A program made the position numbers and the translations under genes. Under the pieces are notes generated by a model that saw only the letters and a list, made by a program, of their open reading frames with translations, was not told the origin of the DNA and did no database searches. Source: PWND01 sp964614525 (lineage in GTDB: Bacteria > Bacteroidota > Bacteroidia > Bacteroidales > UBA7960). From it: a stretch of 43,279 nt of DNA. Below are positions 9,694 through 17,351 of this stretch, in pieces. Location: positions 1-43,279 of the forward strand of contig CAZTPA010000024.1 in assembly GCA_964614525.1 (NCBI GenBank), in the 5' to 3' direction. Numbering within the stretch: position 1 is the first letter of the stretch; each line of letters begins with the position of its first letter.

Positions 9694-11274
9694 CTAAATA
9701 GAATAAAACAAAGGAGAGCCAGGCCCAATTGGCAAACCTATTAGTATCCATACAATTAGCAATAGCAACCAACCGATTAAGAACATAAATGAATATGGAA
9801 GCATAGTAGCTATGATGGTGCCTATTCCGGCTTTTTTGTCATACTTTTCAATAAAAGCAACAATAATAGCAAAATAGGCCATCATGGGAGCAATAACATT
9901 TGTAACACTATCACCAATTCTATAAGCAAGCTGAGTAAACTCGGGAGAATAACCTAACAACATAAACATAGGAATAAACACAGGAGCCAAGATCGCCCAT
10001 TTAGCACTGGCACTTCCTATTATTAGATTAATAACTGCAGCAATCAGCACCAGGGCAATCATTAGCGGTATATTGCCCAGATCAAGCGCACCGATAGCAT
10101 TCGCTCCTTTTATGGCAAATATTAATCCCAGATTTGTCCAGTTAAAATAAGCCACAAACTGAGCTGCAAAAAAGACAAGTACAATATATGTTCCCAGGGT
10201 TGACATAGATTTTCCCATGCCTTTAATCACATCATCAGCACTTTTTAAAGTTTTAGCAGCTATTCCGTACACTATCCCTAAAATCCCAGCTACCAGGAAT
10301 ATTATTGCTACTATACCTTTCATAAATGGAGACCTCAACAAACCTCCGGTATCAGGATCCCTAAGAAATCCCGATATTGGAATATCTTTCCAAAAACCAC
10401 TTTCTATAGGTGCAGCACTTAAAAACAAGAGGATTACAATAATTATCAAGGCGATTAATGTAGCTCTAATACCTCGCTTTTCGCTTTTGTCAAGTTTCTT
10501 TATTTCTTCTGGTTTTGCATCTCCTTTATATTCTCCAAGACGAGGTACTATAATTTTTTCTGTAACCCAGGTTCCCAAGATTGCAATAAGAAAAGTAGAA
10601 ACAAACATGAAATAATAGTTTGAAGCAGGATTAACTGTATATGCAGTATCTATTATTTTTGCAGCCTCTTCCGATAAACCGGCAAGAAGCGGATCAATTG
10701 TACCAAGCAGTAAATTTGCTGAATAACCACCGGAAACTCCTGCAAAAGCAGCAGCTATACCGGCAACAGGGTTTCTCCCAACCGCAAGAAATATCATTCC
10801 GCCAAGCGGCACTAAAACAACATATCCAACTTCACTAGCTGTATTTGATAAAATGCCGGCAAAAACAATAGCAAAAGTCAATAATTTTTTTGGAGCTGAA
10901 ATAACCAGCAATCTTAAACCGGTTGACATAAGTCCACTTGTTTCAGCAATACCAATACCAAGCAAGGCGGTTAAAACTGTTCCCAAAGGAGCAAAAGATG
11001 TAAAATTATATACCATATTGGTCATAATTTTATGAAGTCCTTCTCTGCTTAATAAATTAAAAGGTTCAACTGTTTCTCCGGTACCGGGATGAATTGCTGA
11101 AACATTCAACAAAGAAGCTATCCAACTTAGCACAATAATAGCAATTGCAAAATATGCAAATAATGCACCCGGATGAGGAAGCTTATTTCCGACTCTCTCA
11201 ATAGAACCCAATATTCTGGTAACAAAACCTTTTTTCGTGACCTCTAAGTCCTTATTCTCATTATCGTTTCCCAT
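9694..11274 (-). CDS. AbgT-family transporter
   Basis: A 526-residue inner-membrane protein with about a dozen hydrophobic helices. It belongs to the AbgT family, whose characterised members import p-aminobenzoyl-glutamate (E. coli AbgT) or export sulfonamide-type antimetabolites (MtrF-like). Recognisable parts are the N-terminal NKLPHPGALFAYFA, the conserved GSASAKWAILAPVFIPM segment in the C-terminal half and YRIGDSVTNVIAPMMAYF after it. No abgA/abgB hydrolase genes are nearby, so the physiological substrate is open; dipeptide-like or folate-catabolite transport is the family expectation. It stands alone on the minus strand, 181 bp from the stress-protein pair and 139 bp from the radical SAM gene. 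Confidence 0.9.
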   Translation of the reverse strand: MGNDNENKDLEVTKKGFVTRILGSIERVGNKLPHPGALFAYFAIAIIVLSWIASLLNVSAIHPGTGETVEPFNLLSREGLHKIMTNMVYNFTSFAPLGTVLTALLGIGIAETSGLMSTGLRLLVISAPKKLLTFAIVFAGILSNTASEVGYVVLVPLGGMIFLAVGRNPVAGIAAAFAGVSGGYSANLLLGTIDPLLAGLSEEAAKIIDTAYTVNPASNYYFMFVSTFLIAILGTWVTEKIIVPRLGEYKGDAKPEEIKKLDKSEKRGIRATLIALIIIVILLFLSAAPIESGFWKDIPISGFLRDPDTGGLLRSPFMKGIVAIIFLVAGILGIVYGIAAKTLKSADDVIKGMGKSMSTLGTYIVLVFFAAQFVAYFNWTNLGLIFAIKGANAIGALDLGNIPLMIALVLIAAVINLIIGSASAKWAILAPVFIPMFMLLGYSPEFTQLAYRIGDSVTNVIAPMMAYFAIIVAFIEKYDKKAGIGTIIATMLPYSFMFLIGWLLLLIVWILIGLPIGPGSPLFYSI

Positions 11275-11413
11275 AAAATAAATTTAATTATGATTCCTGC
11301 AAATATTCAAAAATGCCATATTATAATATAATTGCCAAAAATAAATAAATTGTACCAATAGAATATTTAAATGTGAATAATATTTTCGATTTTATAAAAA
11401 ATTAAGTGTTCCT

Positions 11414-12367
11414 CTAATATTTACCATATAACTTACCTTGAAATGTATCACGTTCTTCAAGTCTTTTTTCAAGCATTGTAATAATCTGATCAGACCTAAG
11501 CATTCCCCATCTTTTTCCAAGGTTAAAACGTGGTGGAACTTCTCCTGATATTCTTTCTATGGCGATATTGGGATTAAGCCTTTCAATTATGTCAACCAAA
11601 AAATCCACATATTCAGCTAACTCAAAAAAGTAAAATTTTTCAGGGTTCTCAGAATATTCCTCAGCAATTTTTGTGTCTCTCACTATTTGCAATTGATGAA
11701 ACTTTATGCTGTTTAAGGGCAGTTCTGAAATTACCGGTATTTGTTTCAGCATTTCTGCTTTTGATTCACCGGGCAAACCCAGAATAAAATGTGCACCAAC
11801 ATGAATACCCATATCTGCTGTTTGCTCTATTGCCTTTTTCGAAGATTCAAAGTTATGTCCACGATTAATCCTTTTAAGAGTTTTATCATAACATGATTCA
11901 ACACCATATTCTACAGAAATGAAATAATCCTTAGAAAGTTCTTTCAAGTACGACAATTTTTCTTTATCAATACAATCAGGCCTTGTTCCAATAACCAAAC
12001 CTGATATTTCTTTATGAGAGAGGACATTTTCATAAATATTTTTCAAACTCTCTAAATCAGCATAAGTATTGGTATACGCTTGAAGATAGGCCACAAACTG
12101 AGAGGAACGTTTATAACGTTTTTTTAAAAAATCAAGTCCCTTATCTATTTGAGAATGCAGTGATTCTATATCATTGCTATATGAAAAAGCAGGATTAAAT
12201 GCAAGATTATTGCAAAAAGAACAACCTCCCACCCCGAGAGTTCCATCCCTGTTGGGACAAGTAAAGCCAGCAATTACAGAAACTTTTTGGATTCTGCTGC
12301 CGAATTTCTCTTTGCACCAATGAGAATATGAATTGTATCTTCTGTTATTTCCCCAGGTATTTTTCAA
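11414..12367 (-). CDS. YhcC-type radical SAM protein (TIGR01212 family)
   Basis: A 317-residue radical SAM protein. The cluster-binding cysteines are Cys37, Cys49 and Cys52 in the pattern C-x11-C-x2-C (CPNRDGTLGVGGCSFC), the long-spaced version typical of the TIGR01212/YhcC family rather than the common CxxxCxxC. N-terminal RRYNSYSHWCKEKFG and later GAHFILGLPGES are also family hallmarks. The C-terminal part carries GKRWGMLRSDQI. Members are widespread and resemble the Elp3-like group of radical SAM enzymes; no reaction is firmly assigned. A TAATTTTG box on the minus strand at 12381-12388 could be a -10 element very close to the start codon, without a clear -33 box. Confidence 0.88.
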   Translation of the reverse strand: MKNTWGNNRRYNSYSHWCKEKFGSRIQKVSVIAGFTCPNRDGTLGVGGCSFCNNLAFNPAFSYSNDIESLHSQIDKGLDFLKKRYKRSSQFVAYLQAYTNTYADLESLKNIYENVLSHKEISGLVIGTRPDCIDKEKLSYLKELSKDYFISVEYGVESCYDKTLKRINRGHNFESSKKAIEQTADMGIHVGAHFILGLPGESKAEMLKQIPVISELPLNSIKFHQLQIVRDTKIAEEYSENPEKFYFFELAEYVDFLVDIIERLNPNIAIERISGEVPPRFNLGKRWGMLRSDQIITMLEKRLEERDTFQGKLYGKY

Positions 12368-12491
12368 TGATTTTTTTATGCAAAATTATAAGAAAAATAT
12401 GTAGTAAAATAAATTATTACAAAACCTTAATAATCATAGTTTATACTCAAATTTTATTGCAAGGTATCGTGCATTCTGTTCTAATGAATGA

Positions 12492-12550
12492 TTTGTGTAA
12501 GTTGCTTTTTTTTTATATATTTGTTTTTTTGCAAATCGATTTCTATCGAT
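12492..12550 (+). promoter_or_regulatory. Bacteroidota-type promoter of the GNAT-racemase operon
   Basis: TTTG at 12492-12495 and TATATTTG at 12516-12523 are separated by exactly 20 bp, matching the Bacteroides consensus TTTG-N19-21-TAnnTTTG in both boxes. Transcription should start near 12530, giving a leader of about 80 nt. Just after that point lies ATCGAT-TTCT-ATCGAT (12535-12550), which can fold into a 6-bp hairpin at the very 5' end of the transcript. This is the best textbook promoter in the window. Confidence 0.6.
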
Positions 12551-12611
12551 AATATGTGAAAAACAATCAATTAAACTTTAATTATTAACAATTATAAATA
12601 AAAACAGAATT

Positions 12612-13055
12612 ATGGAATTCGAAATTTTCACTCCAAAGAATAAATTAAACGAAGAACAACAAAAAGAAGTAGCTGACTTTCTTTTCAAGCATTTAGATGA
12701 GTTTGGAGATGAATATCAAGCAATTATGCGCAGTATAATATTTGCCATGGATGATAAAAATAAGTTTGGAGGCTTTGTAGTTGTATCAAGAGATAATGGA
12801 ATGATAAATGGTGCTGTTGTTATAAACAAAACTGGCATGTCAGGATATATTCCGGAAAATATTTTAGTATATATTGCGGTACATAAAGATTATAGAGGCA
12901 AAGGTTTGGGCAAAGAATTAATGCTTAAGACATTTGAAGCTGCTGAAGGTAGTATCAAACTGCATGTGGAACATAACAATCCTGCCAGATTTTTATATGA
13001 AAAACTTGGTTTTACAAGTAAGTATCTTGAAATGAGATATGAAAATAAAAAATAA
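12612..13055 (+). CDS. GNAT-family N-acetyltransferase
   Basis: A 147-residue acyltransferase with the acetyl-CoA pyrophosphate loop R-G-K-G-L-G-K (HKDYRGKGLGKELM, about 95-108) following the strand NILVYIAVH, and the C-terminal segment NPARFLYEKLGF typical of GNATs. It is 5 nt upstream of the racemase gene and surely on one transcript. GNAT plus amino-acid racemase pairs suggest acetylation of a free amino acid or its derivative, but the substrate cannot be read from the sequence. The A-rich leader ends in AAAACAGAATT before the ATG, with no Shine-Dalgarno site. Confidence 0.88.
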   Translation: MEFEIFTPKNKLNEEQQKEVADFLFKHLDEFGDEYQAIMRSIIFAMDDKNKFGGFVVVSRDNGMINGAVVINKTGMSGYIPENILVYIAVHKDYRGKGLGKELMLKTFEAAEGSIKLHVEHNNPARFLYEKLGFTSKYLEMRYENKK

Positions 13056-13060
13056 TAAAC

Positions 13061-14134
13061 ATGGCAGAAATATCAATTAGCCGCAAAAAACTTCAACATA
13101 ACTTTAATTATTTAACAAAGCTTTTTGAAGATAATAATATGCAATGGGGTATAGTAACTAAGTTACTATGCGGCTTACCTTTATATATTAAAGAAGTAAT
13201 AGATTTGGGAGCCAAAGAGTTGATGGATTCGCGAATATCGAATTTAAGAGTCATTAAGCTCCTTGATCCTTCTGTTCGAACTATTTACATTAAACCTCCA
13301 CCCAGAAAAAGTATTCCTGGCGTTGTTAAATATGCAGATGTAAGTTTAAATACTGACTTCGAAACTCTTAAACTAATATCTAAGGAAGCTGTAAAACAAA
13401 AAAAGAAGCATCAGGTTATTATAATGGTTGAGATGGGTGAACTTAGAGAGGGTGTAATGGGTGAAGATTTATTGGCATTTTACAACAGAGCATTTAAACT
13501 TCCGAACATTGAAGTTATAGGCATAGGCACCAATCTAAATTGTCTTTACGGTGTTATGCCTTCAACTGACAAACTAGTACAATTGTCGCTATATAAACAG
13601 CTTATTGAATTAAAATTCAAGAAGAAGATAAAACTCTTATCAGGTGGAACATCTGTTACTTTACCTATGATTTTTAAGAAGCAGATACCTAAGGCTATTA
13701 ATCATTTCAGAATTGGTGAAACATTATATTTTGGCAATAATCTGGTTACAGGAAAAACAATTAAAGGTATGAGAGATGATGTAATATCTTTCTCTGCTGA
13801 AATCATTGAATTAATTGAAAAACCTTTGGTTCCGGAAGGAGAAATGCAGGAAAACCCATCAGGCGAATCCTTTAATATTAATCCGGCACATTATGGAAAA
13901 ACAGCTATGCGTGCAATTCTAGATGTTGGCTTATTAGATATATCTCCCGATTTTCTTAAACCGGTTGATAAAAATATAAGTATTGCAGGTGCAAGTTCAG
14001 ATATGTTGGTGATAAATCTGGAAAAAAATCCGCAAAAATACAAAGTCGGGGATTTGATTAAATTTAAGCTCAAATATATGGGAGCTTTAAGTTTGTTTAA
14101 TTCAAACTATACAATAAAAAGAGTAATTGACTAA
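13061..14134 (+). CDS. PLP-dependent alanine/ornithine racemase family enzyme
   Basis: A 357-residue fold-III PLP enzyme. Lys34 in WGIVTKLLCG is the expected Schiff-base lysine, and LLSGGTSVTLPM and FRIGETLYFG match the phosphate-binding and C-terminal parts of the alanine-racemase N-domain barrel. Length and motifs fit the group that includes clostridial ornithine racemase better than canonical alanine racemase or YggS. An ornithine link would be interesting because ornithine carbamoyltransferase and carbamate kinase are encoded about 10 kb away, but substrate specificity is inferred only at family level. The last codons and the stop form the left arm and loop of an 18-bp hairpin terminator (14111-14150). 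Confidence 0.85.
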   Translation: MAEISISRKKLQHNFNYLTKLFEDNNMQWGIVTKLLCGLPLYIKEVIDLGAKELMDSRISNLRVIKLLDPSVRTIYIKPPPRKSIPGVVKYADVSLNTDFETLKLISKEAVKQKKKHQVIIMVEMGELREGVMGEDLLAFYNRAFKLPNIEVIGIGTNLNCLYGVMPSTDKLVQLSLYKQLIELKFKKKIKLLSGGTSVTLPMIFKKQIPKAINHFRIGETLYFGNNLVTGKTIKGMRDDVISFSAEIIELIEKPLVPEGEMQENPSGESFNINPAHYGKTAMRAILDVGLLDISPDFLKPVDKNISIAGASSDMLVINLEKNPQKYKVGDLIKFKLKYMGALSLFNSNYTIKRVID

Positions 14135-14150
14135 TTACTCTTTTTATTGT
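14111..14150. terminator. Perfect 18-bp hairpin, bidirectional terminator
   Basis: ACAATAAAAAGAGTAATT (14111-14128) pairs perfectly with its reverse complement at 14133-14150 around a 4-nt loop. Both strands end in a T-rich stretch, so it can stop transcription from the racemase gene (+) and from the DUF4293 gene (-). The left arm encodes the final residues of the racemase, and the loop holds the last codon and the first base of the stop. Confidence 0.85.
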
Positions 14151-14174
14151 GTTATTAAAACTTCTGAATAATAA

Positions 14175-14642
14175 TTACCTAAGTCTATCAGCAGCTTTTA
14201 CAAGTTTTTCATCTTTCTTTATAGCCTTGTTAGCCAGTAATAAGAATATTAATGACAGCAATGGAAATATTACAGCTATGCTATATCTAAATTCCAGTTC
14301 CACAATATCTTGGAAGTAGTCCAAAAAGAAAAAGCTTAGAGCTATTATTAAAATATGAAGCAATAAGTTAAACTGATTAAGTTTAATTTGCAATGGTCTG
14401 TTTTTATATTTGAAGAAAGTAATCACACTCAATATCAAAACAATAATTGTAGTTGCAATTATAATATACCTCATCCACATTGCTATTGAGGGTAGTTCTA
14501 TATGCTCATATAGTCCGTAACCAATTATATTCAAATTAAATATATTAGCCTCTACAGAAATTCTTCCCAAGGGTAAAAACAAAAACATAATGGCAAATAT
14601 TTTTACCAGAACTAAATAAATAGACTGAACTCTTTGTATCAT
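14175..14642 (-). CDS. DUF4293 membrane protein
   Basis: The frame is open from 14663, but the family start M-I-Q-R-V-Q-S-I-Y-L fits the ATG at 14642, giving 155 residues. Four hydrophobic helices are visible (about 7-25, 44-66, 82-105 and 113-135) with short charged loops and a lysine-rich C-terminus. The family is restricted to Bacteroidota, has no known function and is often encoded next to rho. Here a stress-protein gene lies between the two. It is divergent from that gene across 229 bp. Confidence 0.85.
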   Translation of the reverse strand: MIQRVQSIYLVLVKIFAIMFLFLPLGRISVEANIFNLNIIGYGLYEHIELPSIAMWMRYIIIATTIIVLILSVITFFKYKNRPLQIKLNQFNLLLHILIIALSFFFLDYFQDIVELEFRYSIAVIFPLLSLIFLLLANKAIKKDEKLVKAADRLR

Positions 14643-14871
14643 AATTTTGTTATTTATTAACAATTAATAAAATTTTTATATTACAAAAATATAAATATTT
14701 TTTTATGCTATTATTAGAATTTATGGAATTCTCAATAAGTTATTAAAAATACATATATGTTAAAATGCATCGAAACGTGCTTTTTGTATAAAAATTCATT
14801 AACTTTATAACACAATCATTTACATATAAAATCAAGCTTATATTTTTTTCAATACATTAAACTCAAGAAAA

Positions 14872-17022
14872 ATGACAGCTGCAAAACTTGATACACTACT
14901 GGTTCCTATAGATTTTACATCAATATCCGATTGTGCAATTGATAATGCAATTGAAATTGCACAAACATTTAATCAGAATATTACTCTTTTTCATGTCATA
15001 GGTAAGAACAAACCTAAAACAGAGAGGGAGGCAGTTAATTCCAAACTCCGTGATATTTCTGAAATGATGACACGTAGTTTAAGTGTTTCCGTTAATTATC
15101 ATATTAAAGAAGGTAGTATTTTCAACGCAATCACGAATGCAGTAAGCGAGTTTTCTGCTACGATGATTGTAATGGGAATACATGGAAATCCAAAAGAAAA
15201 AGATATACTTGGAAGTTTTGCTTATAATGTAATATGCAGTTCCAGAGTTCCTGTGATGATTGTGAAAAGTTGTAATGATAAAATTGAGGATAATTTAATT
15301 GTAGCACCGGTAAACTTCTCATATGACAATAAGCAAATGTCTGAAAATGCAATTAAATATGCAAAAGAATTAAAATGTTCAGTATTAGTTAGTGGAGTCT
15401 TGTTTCATAAAAGAAGTTTATACAAGACTATAATATCTAAAGAAAAAAAGGAACAGCAATTAAAGGAAATAGCAAATAAGATAAAAAATGCAGGCATCAA
15501 TGTCAAAACTGACATATTAATAAAACCAAAGAACATACTCGTACCAACAGACTTTACTTTAGTTGCCAATAAAGCACTTGACCATGCCATTGAAATTGCC
15601 AGAACCTTTGAGCGACAAATTTATTTATTACATGTTGTAGGGAAAACTGCAAAGCCTGCTGAAATCGAAAAAATAGAAAACCAACTAAAGCATCTGGCTG
15701 ATGCAAATAAGAAACAACATGGAATTGAGATATCATATATTTTAAAAAGAGGGAGCATTTTTGAAGCAATACCGGATACAATTAGTGAAATTTCTGCAGG
15801 ATTTATGGTAATTGGTCTGCACGGAGCTCCGGGAATTGAAAATATGCAAGGCAGTTTTGCCAATACTATTGTTAGTAATTCAACTGTTCCTGTTATGGTT
15901 GTTAAGAAACAACATTTTGATATCAAAGAAAATAAAATGCTTGTTCAGATAAATTACCCGCAGGAAACTGTCGATAAAATTAAAAGCTCACTGAAATATG
16001 CAAAAGCTTTCGACTGCATTGTTAATATTGTTGGTGTAATTCATTCTTCAGAAATTCCTGACAAAAAGGAAAAAGAAAAATTTCTGGACAGAATAATGGA
16101 ATACATGTCTAATAAAGAAGTAAGGTTTAAAGTAGAAATACGTGTAAAGACACACTCTCTTCTGGTTCCGACAGATTTCACTTCAATTGGGCAATTCGCT
16201 ATTGATTATGCAGTTGAAATAGCAAAATTATCAGGCCAAAATATTTATCTTTTACATATAGTTGATGAAACCATTCAAGATAAAGATCTCAAAAAAGCAA
16301 CAAGCAAAATAGATACATTAGCAAAAGATATTTGCAATGCAACAAATGTTAATGCAACCGGTTTTATTGAGAAGGGTAATATCCTCAATACTATACCAGA
16401 CAAAGCAAGTGAAATATCAGCTGATATGATAATCATGGGTACACATGGGAAAAAAGGTTTGCAGCACATCATGGGCAGCAATGCATTTAAAGTAGTAAAA
16501 AATTCAAAAATCCCTGTACTGGTTTTAAAAAATGAATATCCACAAAAAGGAATAAAAAACATCATAGTTCCTATAAGTTTTGAAAATGAAAATACTCAAA
16601 AAATAAATAAATCTATTGATATTGCTAAGCTATTTAACTCAACTATACATCTAATCGGATTTCTTAGTTCAACAGGAAGTGTTTATAAAATAGAAAAGGA
16701 AGTTTTAATTAAAAATGTTGCTTCACATGTAGAAAACTCCGGTATTCCAGTAAAAACAGAAATAATTACTAAAACAAAAAAATCTATATATGAAGATTTA
16801 CTTTACTATGCAGCTAAAGTGGATGCCAATTTAATTGTTTTTGTGGCAGAAAAGTCAAATATGATATCAGAGATTTTTGGAAGAAATTATGCTGAAAACA
16901 TTATTCATATTTCTGATATTCCGGTATTAAACATCATTCCTTATGCTGATTTCGAGGAAGATGAAGCCTATGCTGTCGGCTCATTTATTGATCCTTTCGG
17001 ACTTATGAGAAAGAATAAATGA
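14872..17022 (+). CDS. Giant multi-module universal stress protein
   Basis: A 716-residue cytoplasmic protein made of three tandem copies of the two-domain Usp unit found in the 7.7-9.5 kb genes. Module 1 covers about 7-219, module 2 about 220-427 and module 3 about 428-716. Each begins with a full Usp domain ([NST]-x-L-V-P-x-D-F-T) carrying a G-x2-G-x8-G-S nucleotide motif: GIHG..GS at 102-115, GLHG..GS at 315-328 and GTHG..GS at 523-536. In modules 1 and 2 the second domain stops after its first half (at ILIKPK and IRVKTH) and runs straight into the next module; only module 3 keeps a full second domain. The C-terminus has the shared tail SFIDPFGLMRK. The modules are diverged, so the duplication is old. 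The protein should have three nucleotide sites. Confidence 0.9.
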   Translation: MTAAKLDTLLVPIDFTSISDCAIDNAIEIAQTFNQNITLFHVIGKNKPKTEREAVNSKLRDISEMMTRSLSVSVNYHIKEGSIFNAITNAVSEFSATMIVMGIHGNPKEKDILGSFAYNVICSSRVPVMIVKSCNDKIEDNLIVAPVNFSYDNKQMSENAIKYAKELKCSVLVSGVLFHKRSLYKTIISKEKKEQQLKEIANKIKNAGINVKTDILIKPKNILVPTDFTLVANKALDHAIEIARTFERQIYLLHVVGKTAKPAEIEKIENQLKHLADANKKQHGIEISYILKRGSIFEAIPDTISEISAGFMVIGLHGAPGIENMQGSFANTIVSNSTVPVMVVKKQHFDIKENKMLVQINYPQETVDKIKSSLKYAKAFDCIVNIVGVIHSSEIPDKKEKEKFLDRIMEYMSNKEVRFKVEIRVKTHSLLVPTDFTSIGQFAIDYAVEIAKLSGQNIYLLHIVDETIQDKDLKKATSKIDTLAKDICNATNVNATGFIEKGNILNTIPDKASEISADMIIMGTHGKKGLQHIMGSNAFKVVKNSKIPVLVLKNEYPQKGIKNIIVPISFENENTQKINKSIDIAKLFNSTIHLIGFLSSTGSVYKIEKEVLIKNVASHVENSGIPVKTEIITKTKKSIYEDLLYYAAKVDANLIVFVAEKSNMISEIFGRNYAENIIHISDIPVLNIIPYADFEEDEAYAVGSFIDPFGLMRKNK

Positions 17023-17027
17023 TTTAT

Positions 17028-17055
17028 TTTATTTTGTTTATAATAACAAAATAAA
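17028..17055 (+). terminator. AT-only hairpin after the large stress protein gene
   Basis: TTTATTTTGTT (17028-17038) pairs with AACAAAATAAA (17045-17055) around the 6-nt loop TATAAT, starting 6 nt after the stop codon. The stem is 11 bp but holds a single G-C pair and no T-tract follows, so it is at best a weak terminator. Confidence 0.35.
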
Positions 17056-17351
17056 TACATCAGCAATTTATCTCGTTTTTAAATCCGGGTAATTATTAAG
17101 TTTTTATCAAATTATTACATTATTTTTTTTTGTTAATAGTTTAATACTTATATTTGCGGACGAATTTCTACAAAAACTTTCATATTTATTTCTAAATAAT
17201 TACTAAGGCAAAATTTTTCCGGATTTATCTTCACTATATTTTCAAATCATTTAGATTATAAATCCTATGAGTGCTCTTTTGCTTGATTGTATTCAAATAG
17301 ATTAAGGAAACAGGAATTACAGAATATTTTATAAAACATTAATATCAAATT
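17056..17351 (+). promoter_or_regulatory. rho promoter and long leader
   Basis: This is most of the 329-bp gap before rho. It holds TATATTTG at 17149-17156, a full match to the -10 consensus TAnnTTTG. A TTTG at 17129-17132 sits 16 bp upstream, a little closer than the usual 19-21. Transcription from here would give a leader of about 190 nt. Long rho leaders are the site of autogenous control in other bacteria; I see no strong hairpin, riboswitch or reading frame in this one. Confidence 0.45.

Noticed and set aside
10217..10838. Open frames on the strand opposite the AbgT gene
   Set aside because: They are antisense shadows of a clear membrane protein gene and show no independent family signature.
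12328..12552. 74-residue plus-strand reading frame upstream of the GNAT gene
   Set aside because: It overlaps the radical SAM gene start and contains the operon promoter; the translation is low-complexity hydrophobic with no family resemblance.
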